DNA of 64,000 nt from Roseihalotalea indica (GTDB lineage Bacteria; Bacteroidota; Bacteroidia; Cytophagales; Cyclobacteriaceae), in the NCBI RefSeq assembly GCF_022458895.1, contig NZ_JAINFL010000001.1:186001-250000 (forward strand). Reading direction: 5' to 3'. The translations under genes and the position numbers were made by a program. Below the pieces are notes generated by a model, which was given only the letters and a program-made list of their open reading frames with translations, was not told the origin of the DNA and did not search any database. Within the stretch, counting starts at the first letter, position 1, and every line of letters begins with the position of its first letter. Below are positions 42,160 to 52,180 of this stretch, one piece after another.

Positions 42160-42216
42160 AAGGTAAGGGAAAGGTTGTTTCTAGCACTAGGAGATTATGC
42201 AGATTTTCTTTTGAAG

Positions 42217-42312
42217 ACGTAATAGGAAGTGGTCGGCGGGAGGCCATTATCGGTAATCCCGCCGCCTGTCGATCGCTTCCCATAACGTTTACCTGCCCGA
42301 CCAGATAAGATT
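42217..42312 (+). repeat. Dispersed hairpin repeat, copy 3
   Basis: Most of the intergenic space between the GH43-like gene and the esterase. Its right end (42286-42313) matches copy 1 at 9502-9529 in inverted orientation with one mismatch, and its left end ACGTAATAGGAAG and TAACG mark match copy 2. An internal pair GGCGGGAGG / CCCGCCGCC forms the hairpin. Confidence 0.75.
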
Positions 42313-42370
42313 TTTAATAGAAAATGGTTTAAGGCACCGACTGCTCAGGGCTCTAAGAGTAAATAGCCGT

Positions 42371-43690
42371 TTAACTACCCTGTTTGCGCTGGGCAGCCAT
42401 CCACTCCATAATAGTGGTGGGGCGTCCGTCTAGTTTTACTAGTGAGCCATCCCGGTCGCGTCGGCATTCGTTGGCGTGGCAGTAGATCCAGGACCAGTGG
42501 CCAGGATAGTGATAGTCTTCCCCGCCGAAAAAACCGGTAATGTCTACGACGTGATCGTAGAGGGAAAGATGTACATTTTCCGCACCGGCAGCTTTCAGCC
42601 GCTCATACACGGGTATTACGGTTGTGTTGGCGACAGTAGTAGAATCGTCTTTTGAGTGAACAAACCAGATGGGGATGTTCTTAATGCTTTCAATTTGTTC
42701 GTCGGTCACGTACTCATCATCATACGCTAATGAACTGGGGAAGGCTGCGGCAAAGAAATCGGGGTGAAGCAGCAAGAGTTTTAAGGTCATGTAACCCCCA
42801 TTGGAACAACCGCCCACGTAAACACGGTCTGGGTCGATGTTCGGGTGGTCTGCCATATAATCCTGAATAAGCTCCATCAGGGCTTCATTGTACATATCAT
42901 TGACCTGCCCGCTGGTGGAACCGCCCTCGCCATTGTCCATCCAGCGGGTAGGAGCCTGGGGCACCAGCACATAGGCCCCGCCGAATAAAGCCTGAATTTC
43001 GTCAGAGGCATAATTGGCAGCCCGGTTGGCAATCAGCGGAATGCTTGGGTCGGTGCCGCCTTCTCCCCCTCCGTGCAACCAGATGAGCAGGGGAATTTGT
43101 TCGTTGCTGCTTTCCGGAGAGTAGGATGCATAGGACATTGTAATATCATTGTGTTTGTACTGGCCGGTTAAATCAAAGCGGTCAATAAGGGGAATGATGC
43201 GATTCACTTCCGTATCCCAGGTCTGCTGAGAGGAATTTTCTGTAATGGTTATAGAGTAATCCAGCCAGTTGTTGCCGCTGCAATTTTCGTTTCTAGAGTA
43301 CTGAATAGGGGAGCCCAGCGGGTTATTAGGGGCTACCTCCAGTACCAGAGTAACATAATCACCTTCGGGAATGACGTCACCGTTGGCATCCGATACATAA
43401 GCATACACCACTCGCCGGTCCCCGGAAGCCTGATCAGCAGGCAGGTCCACGCACTCGGTTTGTCGCTCAACTGAAACCGAATAGTCCTGGTAGTTGGCGG
43501 AAGTTACGGTTTCATCCAATGAAAGAACAACTTTACTGACGGCCGGTCCCCAATCGTAGCCTTCAATAATTATGGAGTATTCACCATTGGCAGTTGCTTG
43601 ATAGGGAGTTGTTGCGCCTTGGGCAGTCGGAAGTTTGGTAAGAAATCCACTCGCTAGGAAAGTCAGAAGAAAGAGATACTTTTTTATCAT
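42371..43690 (-). CDS. Secreted alpha/beta-hydrolase esterase (PHB depolymerase/feruloyl-esterase-like)
   Basis: 439 aa. Signal peptide, an N-terminal beta domain (about 25-170) and an esterase domain from about residue 185: oxyanion motif IWLHGGGEGG, nucleophile Ser in VGGCSNGGYMT, then a possible acid in WFVHSKDDSTT and His in SLYDHVVD. This layout matches lipoprotein or secreted esterases of the peptidase/PHB depolymerase cluster, acting on plant phenolic or polyester bonds. C-terminal residues (RRDRDGSLVKLDG) contain a Ca-loop-like stretch. Confidence 0.85.
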   Translation of the reverse strand: MIKKYLFLLTFLASGFLTKLPTAQGATTPYQATANGEYSIIIEGYDWGPAVSKVVLSLDETVTSANYQDYSVSVERQTECVDLPADQASGDRRVVYAYVSDANGDVIPEGDYVTLVLEVAPNNPLGSPIQYSRNENCSGNNWLDYSITITENSSQQTWDTEVNRIIPLIDRFDLTGQYKHNDITMSYASYSPESSNEQIPLLIWLHGGGEGGTDPSIPLIANRAANYASDEIQALFGGAYVLVPQAPTRWMDNGEGGSTSGQVNDMYNEALMELIQDYMADHPNIDPDRVYVGGCSNGGYMTLKLLLLHPDFFAAAFPSSLAYDDEYVTDEQIESIKNIPIWFVHSKDDSTTVANTTVIPVYERLKAAGAENVHLSLYDHVVDITGFFGGEDYHYPGHWSWIYCHANECRRDRDGSLVKLDGRPTTIMEWMAAQRKQGS

Positions 43691-43851
43691 GGCAGGTTGC
43701 TGTTTGTTAAATATGTTGGGTTATCGTTGTCTAAGTAAAGGTAGGGCTTTATTCATTCAATAAACAATAGACTTTTTTGTTGGGCCACGCTTCCGGTTCA
43801 GGTAGTCGTCGGATAAAGTAAAATTGACATCGAAGACGCGTAGCATACTTC

Positions 43852-44556
43852 TTAGCGCAGAAATTTTTCGGTAAAATCATCTCTATAGGCTCTTCCAACC
43901 GGCACTACGGCTTCGTTAATCATGTATAATTGATTGCCCATTACTTTAACAATTTTGGCAGTGTTTACGATATAGGATTTATGCACTCGGGAAAACTGAT
44001 GTAGGTCTAGAATCTCTAACCAGTTCTTTAGCGGCTCGGAGGACAAATATTTTTTCTGAGGCATATGTATTTCGCTGTAGTCCGCATCTGATTTGATATA
44101 GATGATATCATCAATGGCAATCCTGATATGCTCGTATCCTGATTTAATAAACAATTCCTGACGGGCTGAAGCACGGCGGTCAATAACTTCCGGTGCTTGT
44201 TCGGTTGCATTCTTCACAGGCACTTTGGAAACGGCTTTGACAAATCGCTGGAAGGAAAAAGGCTTTAGCAAATAGTCCACCACATCAAATTCATAACTTT
44301 CCAGCGCATAGTCTGAGAAAGCCGTGGTTAAGATCACCGGGGGCAAATGGGGCATGGTTTTCAGCAGGTCAATTCCCGAGATTTTCGGTAAATGAATATC
44401 CAGAAATACCAAATCTACCGACTCCGACTTAAGAAAGTCCATCGCCTGAATGGCATCCGAAAAGGTGCCTTTCAGTTGTAAAGAGCCCATATCGTCAATA
44501 TAGCGTTTTAGTACCCGCTGGGCGGGCGGCTGGTCTTCAATGATGATACAGTTCAT
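43852..44556 (-). CDS. LytTR-family response regulator
   Basis: 234 aa from the ATG of MNCIIIEDQ (a TTG two codons upstream opens the longer frame). Receiver domain 1-120 with phospho-acceptor Asp in VFLDIHLPKISG and Lys in YLLKPFSF; LytTR DNA-binding domain about 135-234 (FIKSGYEHIRI, HKSYIVNTAKI). It overlaps the upstream kinase gene by 20 bp and is its partner. LytTR regulators bind direct repeats and control varied envelope genes; target here unknown. The barrel gene at 45796 is divergent and a candidate. Confidence 0.93.
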   Translation of the reverse strand: MNCIIIEDQPPAQRVLKRYIDDMGSLQLKGTFSDAIQAMDFLKSESVDLVFLDIHLPKISGIDLLKTMPHLPPVILTTAFSDYALESYEFDVVDYLLKPFSFQRFVKAVSKVPVKNATEQAPEVIDRRASARQELFIKSGYEHIRIAIDDIIYIKSDADYSEIHMPQKKYLSSEPLKNWLEILDLHQFSRVHKSYIVNTAKIVKVMGNQLYMINEAVVPVGRAYRDDFTEKFLR

Positions 44557-45595
44557 AGGCAACAGACTTTTTTAAATGCATGGATAAACGAACCTCATAC
44601 TGCTCTTCGGATTGCCGGATGTTCAACGCGTGCTCCTGAGGATACAGCAGTTGTAATCGCTTTCGGACATTCTCTAAACCGATGCCCTTCGATAGGTTTT
44701 CGGCATTCATGGTGGGTTGAAAGCTGTTCGTACAAACGAAATCCAGCGTTCCGTCTTCCATTAGCTGGATATTGATGTCAATAGAAATATTGTCAGACTG
44801 ACTGGCCTGACTGTGCTTAAAGGCATTTTCAATAAAAACGATCAGGATGAGCGGTGCGATGAGATAGTCTGCCTGAATATTGTGGGTCGTGAAATTGATA
44901 ACACCCCGTTCTTCAATTTGCAGTTCGTTGAGCTGGGTGAAATTTTTCAGTTGCTCAATTTCTTTGGTCAGCGAGACAAACTCCTCCCGGCATTCATACA
45001 ACATATAACGCAGTACCGAACTCAGTTCCAAAATGATCGCGGGGGTTTTGGGTGAGTTCTCCATCGCATAAGAATAGAGATTATTTAGGTTATTGAATAA
45101 AAAATGAGGGTTGATCTGGGACTTTAGAAACTGCAACTCACTTTCTTTGATGGTCGCCTTTAGTTCCTCTACCTGACGCTGCTTGGTCAGGGCATCCCAG
45201 GCAAATTTGAACCCCGACAGAATGGCAATAATGGGTAATACCTGTCCTAAGCTGAACAATACTCCCGGAAAACTGGCCCCTCGGGAATCAGGAAAATACA
45301 TTTTTTCCAGAACCGATTCTTCAATAAGAATTACTACGCCAATAGTTAATAATGTAAAGACAAAAAAGTACCCGTATTTCTTTCGATAATAGAAGTGAGG
45401 CAACAGCACATAGCTAATCACTGCATTGGCTAGCGTGTAGTTGAGAAAAAATACAAACTGGTAAAACTTGAAATGAAATTCAGCTCCCGGATGATTACTG
45501 TCAATGACGTAAAAGCTGAACACCAACCCGTGCAGTACCAGTTGGAAAAAGAACTCCCGAGAGGAGATAAATGCAGTCTTTACTTGTTGCACCAT
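44537..45595 (-). CDS. LytS-type sensor histidine kinase
   Basis: 352 aa. Four membrane helices in the first 140 residues, a short coiled-coil linker, then the His_kinase domain with phospho-accepting His in QINPHFLFNNLNNL and N box in VFIENAFKHS; the last 90 residues are the HATPase (GIGLENVRKRL). It overlaps the regulator start, showing translational coupling. Signals are unknown. Confidence 0.93.
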   Translation of the reverse strand: MVQQVKTAFISSREFFFQLVLHGLVFSFYVIDSNHPGAEFHFKFYQFVFFLNYTLANAVISYVLLPHFYYRKKYGYFFVFTLLTIGVVILIEESVLEKMYFPDSRGASFPGVLFSLGQVLPIIAILSGFKFAWDALTKQRQVEELKATIKESELQFLKSQINPHFLFNNLNNLYSYAMENSPKTPAIILELSSVLRYMLYECREEFVSLTKEIEQLKNFTQLNELQIEERGVINFTTHNIQADYLIAPLILIVFIENAFKHSQASQSDNISIDINIQLMEDGTLDFVCTNSFQPTMNAENLSKGIGLENVRKRLQLLYPQEHALNIRQSEEQYEVRLSMHLKKSVAYELYHH

Positions 45596-45795
45596 TATTC
45601 TAAGATAGATATTTAACGGAAACCGGTAAAGAGAAATCGGTCAACAACCTTTTTGATCCCCTCAACAGCTTTTGTGCCCCCACGAGCGGAGATTGTGTCG
45701 TTCATAGGAAAAGTTTTGCCGTTGGCCGAAACGATTTTTTCTTAAGAAGAAGAGCGTGTTTCTTTGTTTATACGCTTATTAAACTCTTTTCATTC

Positions 45796-48183
45796 ATGAA
45801 ACATATCGCTGCTGCTTCTATTGTACTCTGCTTGTTAGCCGTTAGCAACTTTTCCCTTTTCGCTCAGAACAGGCCCATTGAAATTACCGGAAAGGTAGTA
45901 GAAAGCGCCGGTCAGCAACCGCTTGAATATACTACGGTGAAGCTCCTGGATGCTGAATCTGAAGAGCTAATTACTGGCACCACAACCGCGGCAGACGGGA
46001 CGTTTATCCTGGAAACCGAAACGCCGGATTTTGCCGTGGAGGTGGGCTTTATTGGTTTTGTAGCGACCATTATTTCCGAGTATGATATTGTCAACGGAAA
46101 GGTGGATTTGGGTACGATTACGCTGGAAGAAGATACCGAAACCCTGGACGAAGTGGTAGTGCAAGGGGAAAAGTCCCAGACGGTGTTTCAATTGGATAAG
46201 CGGGTGTTTAATGTCGGGCAAGACCTTAGCAGTACCGGAGCCAGTGCTCTGGAGGTATTGAACAACGTGCCTTCGGTGAATGTAAATATTGAGGGGCAGA
46301 TCCGTTTACGAGGAAGTGCCGGAGTTCAGATACTGATTGATGGAAAACCTTCGGTGCTGGCTAGTGAGCAGGGCAATGCGTTGGGTACGTTAACAGCAGA
46401 TATGATCGAGCGTATTGAAGTAATTACCAACCCATCAGCGAAGTACGAAGCCTCTGGTACATCAGGCATCATCAATATCGTTCTCAAAAAAGAAGAAAAA
46501 AGAGGGCTTAATGGCTCAGTCACGCTGAACACCGGGGTGCCTAATAACCATAGTTTAGGGTTTAGTGTGAATAACCGCACCGAGAAATTCAACCTCTTCA
46601 GCCAGTTGGGTGTCGGGCACCGTACATTCCCGGAGCAGTACCGGACGGTTAACCGGAACTTAGCAGATAGCACTACGGTCAACAGTGCGGGAGACGGGGA
46701 GAAGAACGAGACGTTTGTTAATGTTATTTTAGGAACCGATTACCATATCAATGCGCAGAATGTGATTTCGCTGACCGGAAGCTTCGCTTATGAGCTGGAA
46801 ACAGAATATTCCGATACGGATTTCCGCACCTTTGATGCATCCAATACCCTGACATCGCAGTGGAACCGCAACGAAGTGACCGAAGCTACGAACCCCAAAT
46901 ACCAGTATGAGTTGCAGTACAAGCGAGATTTCACCGACCATGAAGAGCACACACTTTTATTCAGTGCATTAGGCAGCTTTTTTGGTAAAGATCAGTCATC
47001 TGAATTTGAAAACACCTCAATTTTTGGTGAAGAGTCATTCAGTGAACGGCAACAGACCCGCACGAATTTTCAACAGGGGGAATACACCTTCAAACTGGAT
47101 TATACCCATCCGTTTACTGAAGAACTCACCCTGGAAAGCGGCGCGCAATACGTAATTACCGATGTATCCAACGATTATGCGATCAGCGACTGGGCGGACG
47201 TTCGCTGGATTGAAGATCCGGATTTAAGCAATGTTTTTGATTACAACCAGAAAGTGCTGGGAGTCTACAGTACGGGAGCGTACGAAGGAGATAAGTTTGG
47301 GGTAAAATTAGGCCTGCGGGTAGAAAACACCGATTTGAGCACCTTGCTCGTCGATGGCGATCAGGCCAATCGGCAACAGTTCACCAACCTTTTCCCCACT
47401 GCGCATACGTCCTACAAAGTGTTAGATAATTTCTCATTACAGGCGGGATATTCCCGGCGTGTCTCCCGGCCTCGCCTATTTGATTTAAACCCGTTTTATA
47501 ACATCCGAAACACTTATGCCATTCGTACCGGCAACCCGAACCTGATGCCTGAGTATACCGACTCCTACGAAGTAACCGGTATTTTTGACCAGGGGCCTGT
47601 TTCGCTGAACGCGGCCGTTTACTACCGCTATACCACCGATGTGGTAGAAGACGTTTCTACCTTTGAGAATAATGTGAGCATTACCCGTCCCCTCAATGTG
47701 GGCACTAACCAAACTACCGGCCTGGAACTCAACGCAAAATACGACCCTACGAACTGGTGGTCGCTTAACGGAGACTTCAACTATAACTACTTCCGCCGGG
47801 AAGGTACTTTTGAAAGCCTGAATTTTGACTTTGCTTCCGATCAATGGTCAGCCCGCATGACCACCAAGTTTGGACTACCCGCCGACATTGATGTGGAGGT
47901 GACCGGCAACTACCAGTCTGCTTTTCAGACGTTCCAGCGAGAAACGTCGGGCTACCTGTTTGCCGACCTGGGAATGCGTAAAAAGTTAATGAAAGGCAAA
48001 ACCATCTTAAACCTGAGTGTGAGAGACGTATTTGCCTCGCGTATTTTTGAGGCCGAAACGCGACAATCTTCCTTTTACCTATACGACTATCGCCTGCGAG
48101 GCCGCTTCGTTACACTGGGTATCAGCTACGGTTTCGGCAAAGGAGAAGCCATGGAGTTCAGTGGTCAGAAGCGTCGATTTTAG
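45796..48183 (+). CDS. TonB-dependent-receptor-like outer-membrane barrel (OMP_b-brl_3 type)
   Basis: 795 aa. Signal peptide ends FAQN; carboxypeptidase-like domain about 25-110; plug with FQLDKRVFNVGQD, LEVLNNVPSVNVNIEG, IEVITNPSAKYEASGTSG and IINIVLKKEEKRG, then a barrel ending in SYGFGKGEAMEFSG. It is a paralogue of the protein at 19615, with which it shares the NVGQD and ITNPSA blocks. Divergent from the LytS/LytT pair with 200 bp between starts, so it may be their target. Ligand unknown. Confidence 0.87.
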   Translation: MKHIAAASIVLCLLAVSNFSLFAQNRPIEITGKVVESAGQQPLEYTTVKLLDAESEELITGTTTAADGTFILETETPDFAVEVGFIGFVATIISEYDIVNGKVDLGTITLEEDTETLDEVVVQGEKSQTVFQLDKRVFNVGQDLSSTGASALEVLNNVPSVNVNIEGQIRLRGSAGVQILIDGKPSVLASEQGNALGTLTADMIERIEVITNPSAKYEASGTSGIINIVLKKEEKRGLNGSVTLNTGVPNNHSLGFSVNNRTEKFNLFSQLGVGHRTFPEQYRTVNRNLADSTTVNSAGDGEKNETFVNVILGTDYHINAQNVISLTGSFAYELETEYSDTDFRTFDASNTLTSQWNRNEVTEATNPKYQYELQYKRDFTDHEEHTLLFSALGSFFGKDQSSEFENTSIFGEESFSERQQTRTNFQQGEYTFKLDYTHPFTEELTLESGAQYVITDVSNDYAISDWADVRWIEDPDLSNVFDYNQKVLGVYSTGAYEGDKFGVKLGLRVENTDLSTLLVDGDQANRQQFTNLFPTAHTSYKVLDNFSLQAGYSRRVSRPRLFDLNPFYNIRNTYAIRTGNPNLMPEYTDSYEVTGIFDQGPVSLNAAVYYRYTTDVVEDVSTFENNVSITRPLNVGTNQTTGLELNAKYDPTNWWSLNGDFNYNYFRREGTFESLNFDFASDQWSARMTTKFGLPADIDVEVTGNYQSAFQTFQRETSGYLFADLGMRKKLMKGKTILNLSVRDVFASRIFEAETRQSSFYLYDYRLRGRFVTLGISYGFGKGEAMEFSGQKRRF

Positions 48184-48437
48184 AGGTTTGAATAAAGATA
48201 CTTGGCAAAAGAAAGGGAGTCAGCACCCAACCGTTCACTGGCAATTCGGGCACAAAGATATTCGCGTCAAACTACAGCACCGCACCAATTCCGCCATATT
48301 ACTTGCCAATAAATTATATCCAAGTAGCAGGTTCTAGTTGATAAGTATTAGCTTTTCACGTTGAAGGTTGGGGCCTGATGGTTTAATAGTTGAAATATTT
48401 CTTTATTTCTCTGTTTCCTTTCTCTTTGGCCTTCGCA

Positions 48438-49340
48438 TCAGCTATCCAAATGACTTTTTATTTGAATGTTTTCCTTCTCTATTATTTTCGTAATCCATGA
48501 CTCTTTTGCTGAGCTATACACAAATCGTGTGGCGTTATGAATAGTTCTGCGGTTTATCTCTTTCAACCTTCTTGCACTAGCTAATTGGTATGAGCGTTCA
48601 TTTGGATATCTATTAATTTTTGTTGCCCACAAAGCAATGTTTTTTGAGATTGGTAAAGTGAGCTCCCCTTGTGTAAGGCCATTTCCCAAACGATGAGTAA
48701 AAACAGGATTATCACAAGTTAAAAAATAATTATCAGTTGTGTATAGAAAATACCAGTTCATGGCCATCATAGTTTTTAACACAACTAATGTGCTTGAAGA
48801 TTTAGAGGGTTTTAGAAATATAGCTGAAGGGTTATCGCTTTGCTCTTGAATAAATTCTTTAGCATAATTCAAAAGAAACTCCTTTTCTGAAATAGTGTAA
48901 TTTTGAAACTTAGGATTACTTTCTATCATTTCCTTAGTTTCTTTCAACATAGAATCTGAAAGTGTGGGTATTATCTGTTTTGCACGTTTTTTAGCATCAG
49001 GTACTCTTCTTATCATTGAGTATATATAGAAGCTCATAATGTCTTTATCGAGTATATCTATTCTTTCCTTTTTCAAAATTTTGTCCAAAATAAGGTTAGC
49101 AGGGCCTTCAATTTTGTTCGCAAAGTAGTCTTCTAATACCCTAGTGTCCTCATCGCCTTCATATAAATTGAGTTTATAGAAATCTCTTTCTGTCGCTATT
49201 TTCTCTATATTCGGGCTAAATGGTTCTTTTTGCTTATCCTCTTTATCATATACCCATACTTTTTCTGAATTAGGTATGCTAAAGCCTTTTAAATAATACT
49301 GAGGTATAAAGTGGTGTTTTCGAGGAGTGTTCTTCTTCAT
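48438..49340 (-). CDS. DUF4238 protein, possibly accessory or transferred
   Basis: 300 aa from ATG at 49340 (MKKNTPRKHHFIPQYYLKG), which opens exactly with the DUF4238 motif HFIPQYYLKGF; a TTG seven codons upstream is less likely. The family is cytoplasmic and of unknown function, and turns up near defence and mobile genes. Later motifs include FLTCDNPV and a C-terminal IHNATRFVYSSA. Base composition is clearly more AT-rich than neighbouring genes, a sign of acquisition. It follows the serine hydrolase stop by 17 bases. Confidence 0.85.
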   Translation of the reverse strand: MKKNTPRKHHFIPQYYLKGFSIPNSEKVWVYDKEDKQKEPFSPNIEKIATERDFYKLNLYEGDEDTRVLEDYFANKIEGPANLILDKILKKERIDILDKDIMSFYIYSMIRRVPDAKKRAKQIIPTLSDSMLKETKEMIESNPKFQNYTISEKEFLLNYAKEFIQEQSDNPSAIFLKPSKSSSTLVVLKTMMAMNWYFLYTTDNYFLTCDNPVFTHRLGNGLTQGELTLPISKNIALWATKINRYPNERSYQLASARRLKEINRRTIHNATRFVYSSAKESWITKIIEKENIQIKSHLDS

Positions 49341-49357
49341 AAGATTGCTTTTGGAAA

Positions 49358-50614
49358 TCAATCAAAAACTAATGCCTGATACACCATCACTCGGTATTTA
49401 CGGACAAATTCGCCGTAGTTGTAAATAGGCTGCACGTTGGTGTAAACCTGCAGTACCAAATCATTTTCAAAATCGATGGTATACTCGGAGCAGTACGCCC
49501 CGCCCCAGTTCGCCGAGCCTACCGGAGCTTGATCACCGTAGCGACTGTTCGGGGTAAAGATCATTAAGCCGTAGCCAAAATGGTCGCGGCGGTCCCATAC
49601 TTCCAAATCTTCAATTTGATTGCGGGTCATCATGCGTACGGTGAGAGGACTAAGCAGCCGGACTCCGTTATACGTGCCTTTGTTCAGAATGACCTGGCAT
49701 ATTTTATTATAATCTTCGGCAGTACTTACCAGTCCGGCTCCGCCCAGGTAGTAAGTCTGTTCTCCGCTGCGGGCAAAGTTTTGGTTGGCCTCGTTAGTGC
49801 TCACGGCCAAAGGCGCTTCCGCGCTGGTTTTACTGTATAGCGTCACCAGGCGGTCAGTTTTGTCTTCCGGCAGATAAAAGTAAGTGTCGTTCATGCCCAG
49901 TGGTGTAAAAATGTGCTGTTGGAAGAATTCGGCCAGCGTCATTCCGGATACAACTTCCACCAGTCGCCCCAGAATATCGGTATTAGGGCCATAAGTAAAT
50001 TGCGCTCCCGGATCATGGATCAGCGGTCGGGCGGCCAGCCGGTTAATGGCATCTTCCAGCACAATATTGTTTAGCGAGGCCAGAAACGGAATGTCAAACT
50101 CAGGGAGCGAATTCAAGGGGTGATCGTAGGGAATACCGGCGGTATGGCTGAGTAAATCGCGGATGGCAATGGGCCGACTGGCGGGGCGGGTTTCGTACTC
50201 CAGCGTGGCTGAATCGTAGCTATCCAGCACTTCGGTATTGGCAAAAGCCGGAATATACTTTGAGATTGGGTCCTCCAGCAAAAACTTTCCCTCTTCATAA
50301 AGCATCATCACAGCAGTGGTAGTCACTAGCTTGGTTTGGGAGGCAATACGAAAGATGGCATCGGTGGTAAGCGGTTCTTTCTTATCAGTTTCTTTCCAGC
50401 CGTAGGCCTGATGGTGTACGGTTTCGCCGTGCTGCACAATCATTGAAACGGCGTAGGGAATTTTTCCTTCATCTACCCAGGATTGTAAAAAAGAGTCTAC
50501 CCGGCTGAGTCGCTCGGGCGAGAAGCGGAGTTCAGAATGCACGGCTTGGGCTTCGGTGGAGATGCTAAAGGCCAGCGAGGCCAATAGAATAAGCAGAGAA
50601 GTAAAGTAAATCAT
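49358..50614 (-). CDS. Serine hydrolase, beta-lactamase class C family
   Basis: 418 aa counted from the ATG at 50614 (MIYFTSLL, the signal peptide); the longer frame to 50815 would run over the divergent PadR start. S-x-x-K is present in RIASQTKLV. The second motif appears as FTYGPNTDI, with Tyr and Asn one residue further apart than usual, and the third as NWGGAY in place of HxG, as in many esterase-type members. Likely an exported esterase or peptidase. Divergent from the PadR regulator. Confidence 0.88.
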   Translation of the reverse strand: MIYFTSLLILLASLAFSISTEAQAVHSELRFSPERLSRVDSFLQSWVDEGKIPYAVSMIVQHGETVHHQAYGWKETDKKEPLTTDAIFRIASQTKLVTTTAVMMLYEEGKFLLEDPISKYIPAFANTEVLDSYDSATLEYETRPASRPIAIRDLLSHTAGIPYDHPLNSLPEFDIPFLASLNNIVLEDAINRLAARPLIHDPGAQFTYGPNTDILGRLVEVVSGMTLAEFFQQHIFTPLGMNDTYFYLPEDKTDRLVTLYSKTSAEAPLAVSTNEANQNFARSGEQTYYLGGAGLVSTAEDYNKICQVILNKGTYNGVRLLSPLTVRMMTRNQIEDLEVWDRRDHFGYGLMIFTPNSRYGDQAPVGSANWGGAYCSEYTIDFENDLVLQVYTNVQPIYNYGEFVRKYRVMVYQALVFD

Positions 50615-50741
50615 GTGGTGTAGGTTGTTTCCGGGCAAAATAAGGAATAATGCCAAGAGTTGTGAGATACAGAATACATAGAACGTAAATAAACTTATAT
50701 ATAAGATTGCAATATATTGCGCTTTTATATATAATTGTCTT

Positions 50742-51095
50742 ATGTATTCACAAGAACTCATTAAAGGCACGGTCACCCCGCTTATTTTAAAGCTGCTATC
50801 CGACAACCAGCGCATGTACGGCTATCAGATCACCCAGGCGATTAAGGAAGCCACAGAGGGAAAGATCAGTCTGACGCTAGCGGCCATTTACCCGGTATTG
50901 CACAAGCTGAAAGCCAGTGGCGAACTGACTACCGAGAAGGAGAAAGTAGGCAACCGTCTGCGGATCTATTACTCACTGACCGAGCAGGGGAATACCACGG
51001 CGAATGAAAAACTCAAGGAGTTTGCGGACTATTTGTCCACCATGAAGTCATTACTGGACCTTAAACCGGGACTGCAAAAATGCCAGCTTCTGTAA
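50742..51095 (+). CDS. PadR-family transcriptional regulator
   Basis: 117 aa. Typical PadR winged helix: TPLILKLLSDNQRMYGYQI, then TLAAIYPVLHKLKASGEL and YYSLTEQGN. The family are repressors that often control the membrane protein encoded beside them. The next gene overlaps by 16 bp, so the pair is coupled, and the product of that gene is the probable partner or target. Divergent promoter shared with the serine hydrolase. Confidence 0.92.
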   Translation: MYSQELIKGTVTPLILKLLSDNQRMYGYQITQAIKEATEGKISLTLAAIYPVLHKLKASGELTTEKEKVGNRLRIYYSLTEQGNTTANEKLKEFADYLSTMKSLLDLKPGLQKCQLL

Positions 51096-52135
51096 TCCAT
51101 CTGACGAAAGAGCAGATTGACCTCATTAAAGCGCGCATCAAGGAGGGCGGAATAAAAACGCCCGAGCTGGCCGAAGATCTGCTGGATCACTTTTGCGTAG
51201 CGATTGAAGCAGAAATGGAGCAAGGGCAAGCGTTTGAATCCGCCTTTGAACAGGTATTTAATACACTACAGGAAGATGAACTAAAAGCAACCGAAATGAA
51301 AACGCAGGAACTTCTGGAAGGAAAAAAGATTTTCTATCCTAACCTCAAACAAAGCTTTGGGCTATTAGCCTTACTCGTGGGCGGCACCATTTTTTTAACA
51401 ATTATCGCCATTGCCATCGGGGGTAGCAACAGTGAAGAGGGGCAACAATACCTTCTCGATCGGTATTTACCCTTGATGATTATAGGGGGTAATCTTATCG
51501 TGATTGGTGGTGTAATAGCCTATGCCATCCGGGAGATAAGACAAACACAAGTTAGTGCTCCTGTTTTTTCTTTTCGTTCGGTGCCTGCCTACGTGTATGG
51601 GATAGTCCTGCTAATTGCGGTGTTGAGCCAGTTCTGGTTAGAGCCGCTAGCGTTGTTTCTTTCATTTTCTCAGGATGCCATCACCGAAAGAATGGGGAAT
51701 TATCATCCTGGGGTAGTAATTCTGGTCATCATGGTGAATGTAGTGCTGATGGAGCTGCTTTTCCGGGGCATCATCCTCAAAGGACTACTAATGACCACCA
51801 CTCCGGTAAAAGCAATTCTCTGGAGCAGCTTTTTGTGTGCAATAGCAGGGTTTTCATCTTTTTTCTTTTACTTTTTTATCAGTTTAATGCTGGGTTGGCT
51901 TTATTCGAAAACCCGCTCTTTGTACCCTACTATCTTGATGTTTGCTACCGCAACGTTGGTCAGCTACGGATTTTCATGGCTTTTAAATCTTGATGATAAA
52001 GCTATTTTTTCCTGGTGGGCTTATATGAACCGTAACGTGACAATATATATTTTTCTGGTAAGCGGATCACTACTACTGACCGGGGCCCTATTCTACTTTT
52101 TCCATCAAAGATTGGGCTCAGAATCTTCAACCTAA
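51080..52135 (+). CDS. CPBP-family intramembrane protease-like protein with DUF1700-like N-domain
   Basis: 351 aa. Residues 1-75 are a soluble helical domain (ELAEDLLDHFCVAIEAEME) of the kind found beside PadR regulators. Seven or eight membrane helices follow from about residue 90. The CPBP/ABI region lies near residues 210-300: MELLFRGIILKGLL gives a single Glu rather than the usual EExxxR pair, and no clear FxxxH is seen, so activity is doubtful. Coupled to the PadR gene. A decayed copy of its N-terminal part lies just downstream. Confidence 0.8.
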   Translation: MPASVIHLTKEQIDLIKARIKEGGIKTPELAEDLLDHFCVAIEAEMEQGQAFESAFEQVFNTLQEDELKATEMKTQELLEGKKIFYPNLKQSFGLLALLVGGTIFLTIIAIAIGGSNSEEGQQYLLDRYLPLMIIGGNLIVIGGVIAYAIREIRQTQVSAPVFSFRSVPAYVYGIVLLIAVLSQFWLEPLALFLSFSQDAITERMGNYHPGVVILVIMVNVVLMELLFRGIILKGLLMTTTPVKAILWSSFLCAIAGFSSFFFYFFISLMLGWLYSKTRSLYPTILMFATATLVSYGFSWLLNLDDKAIFSWWAYMNRNVTIYIFLVSGSLLLTGALFYFFHQRLGSESST

Positions 52136-52180
52136 AGCAATGCGCTTGGGCAAATCAGCATCTAATCCAAATGAACAGCC

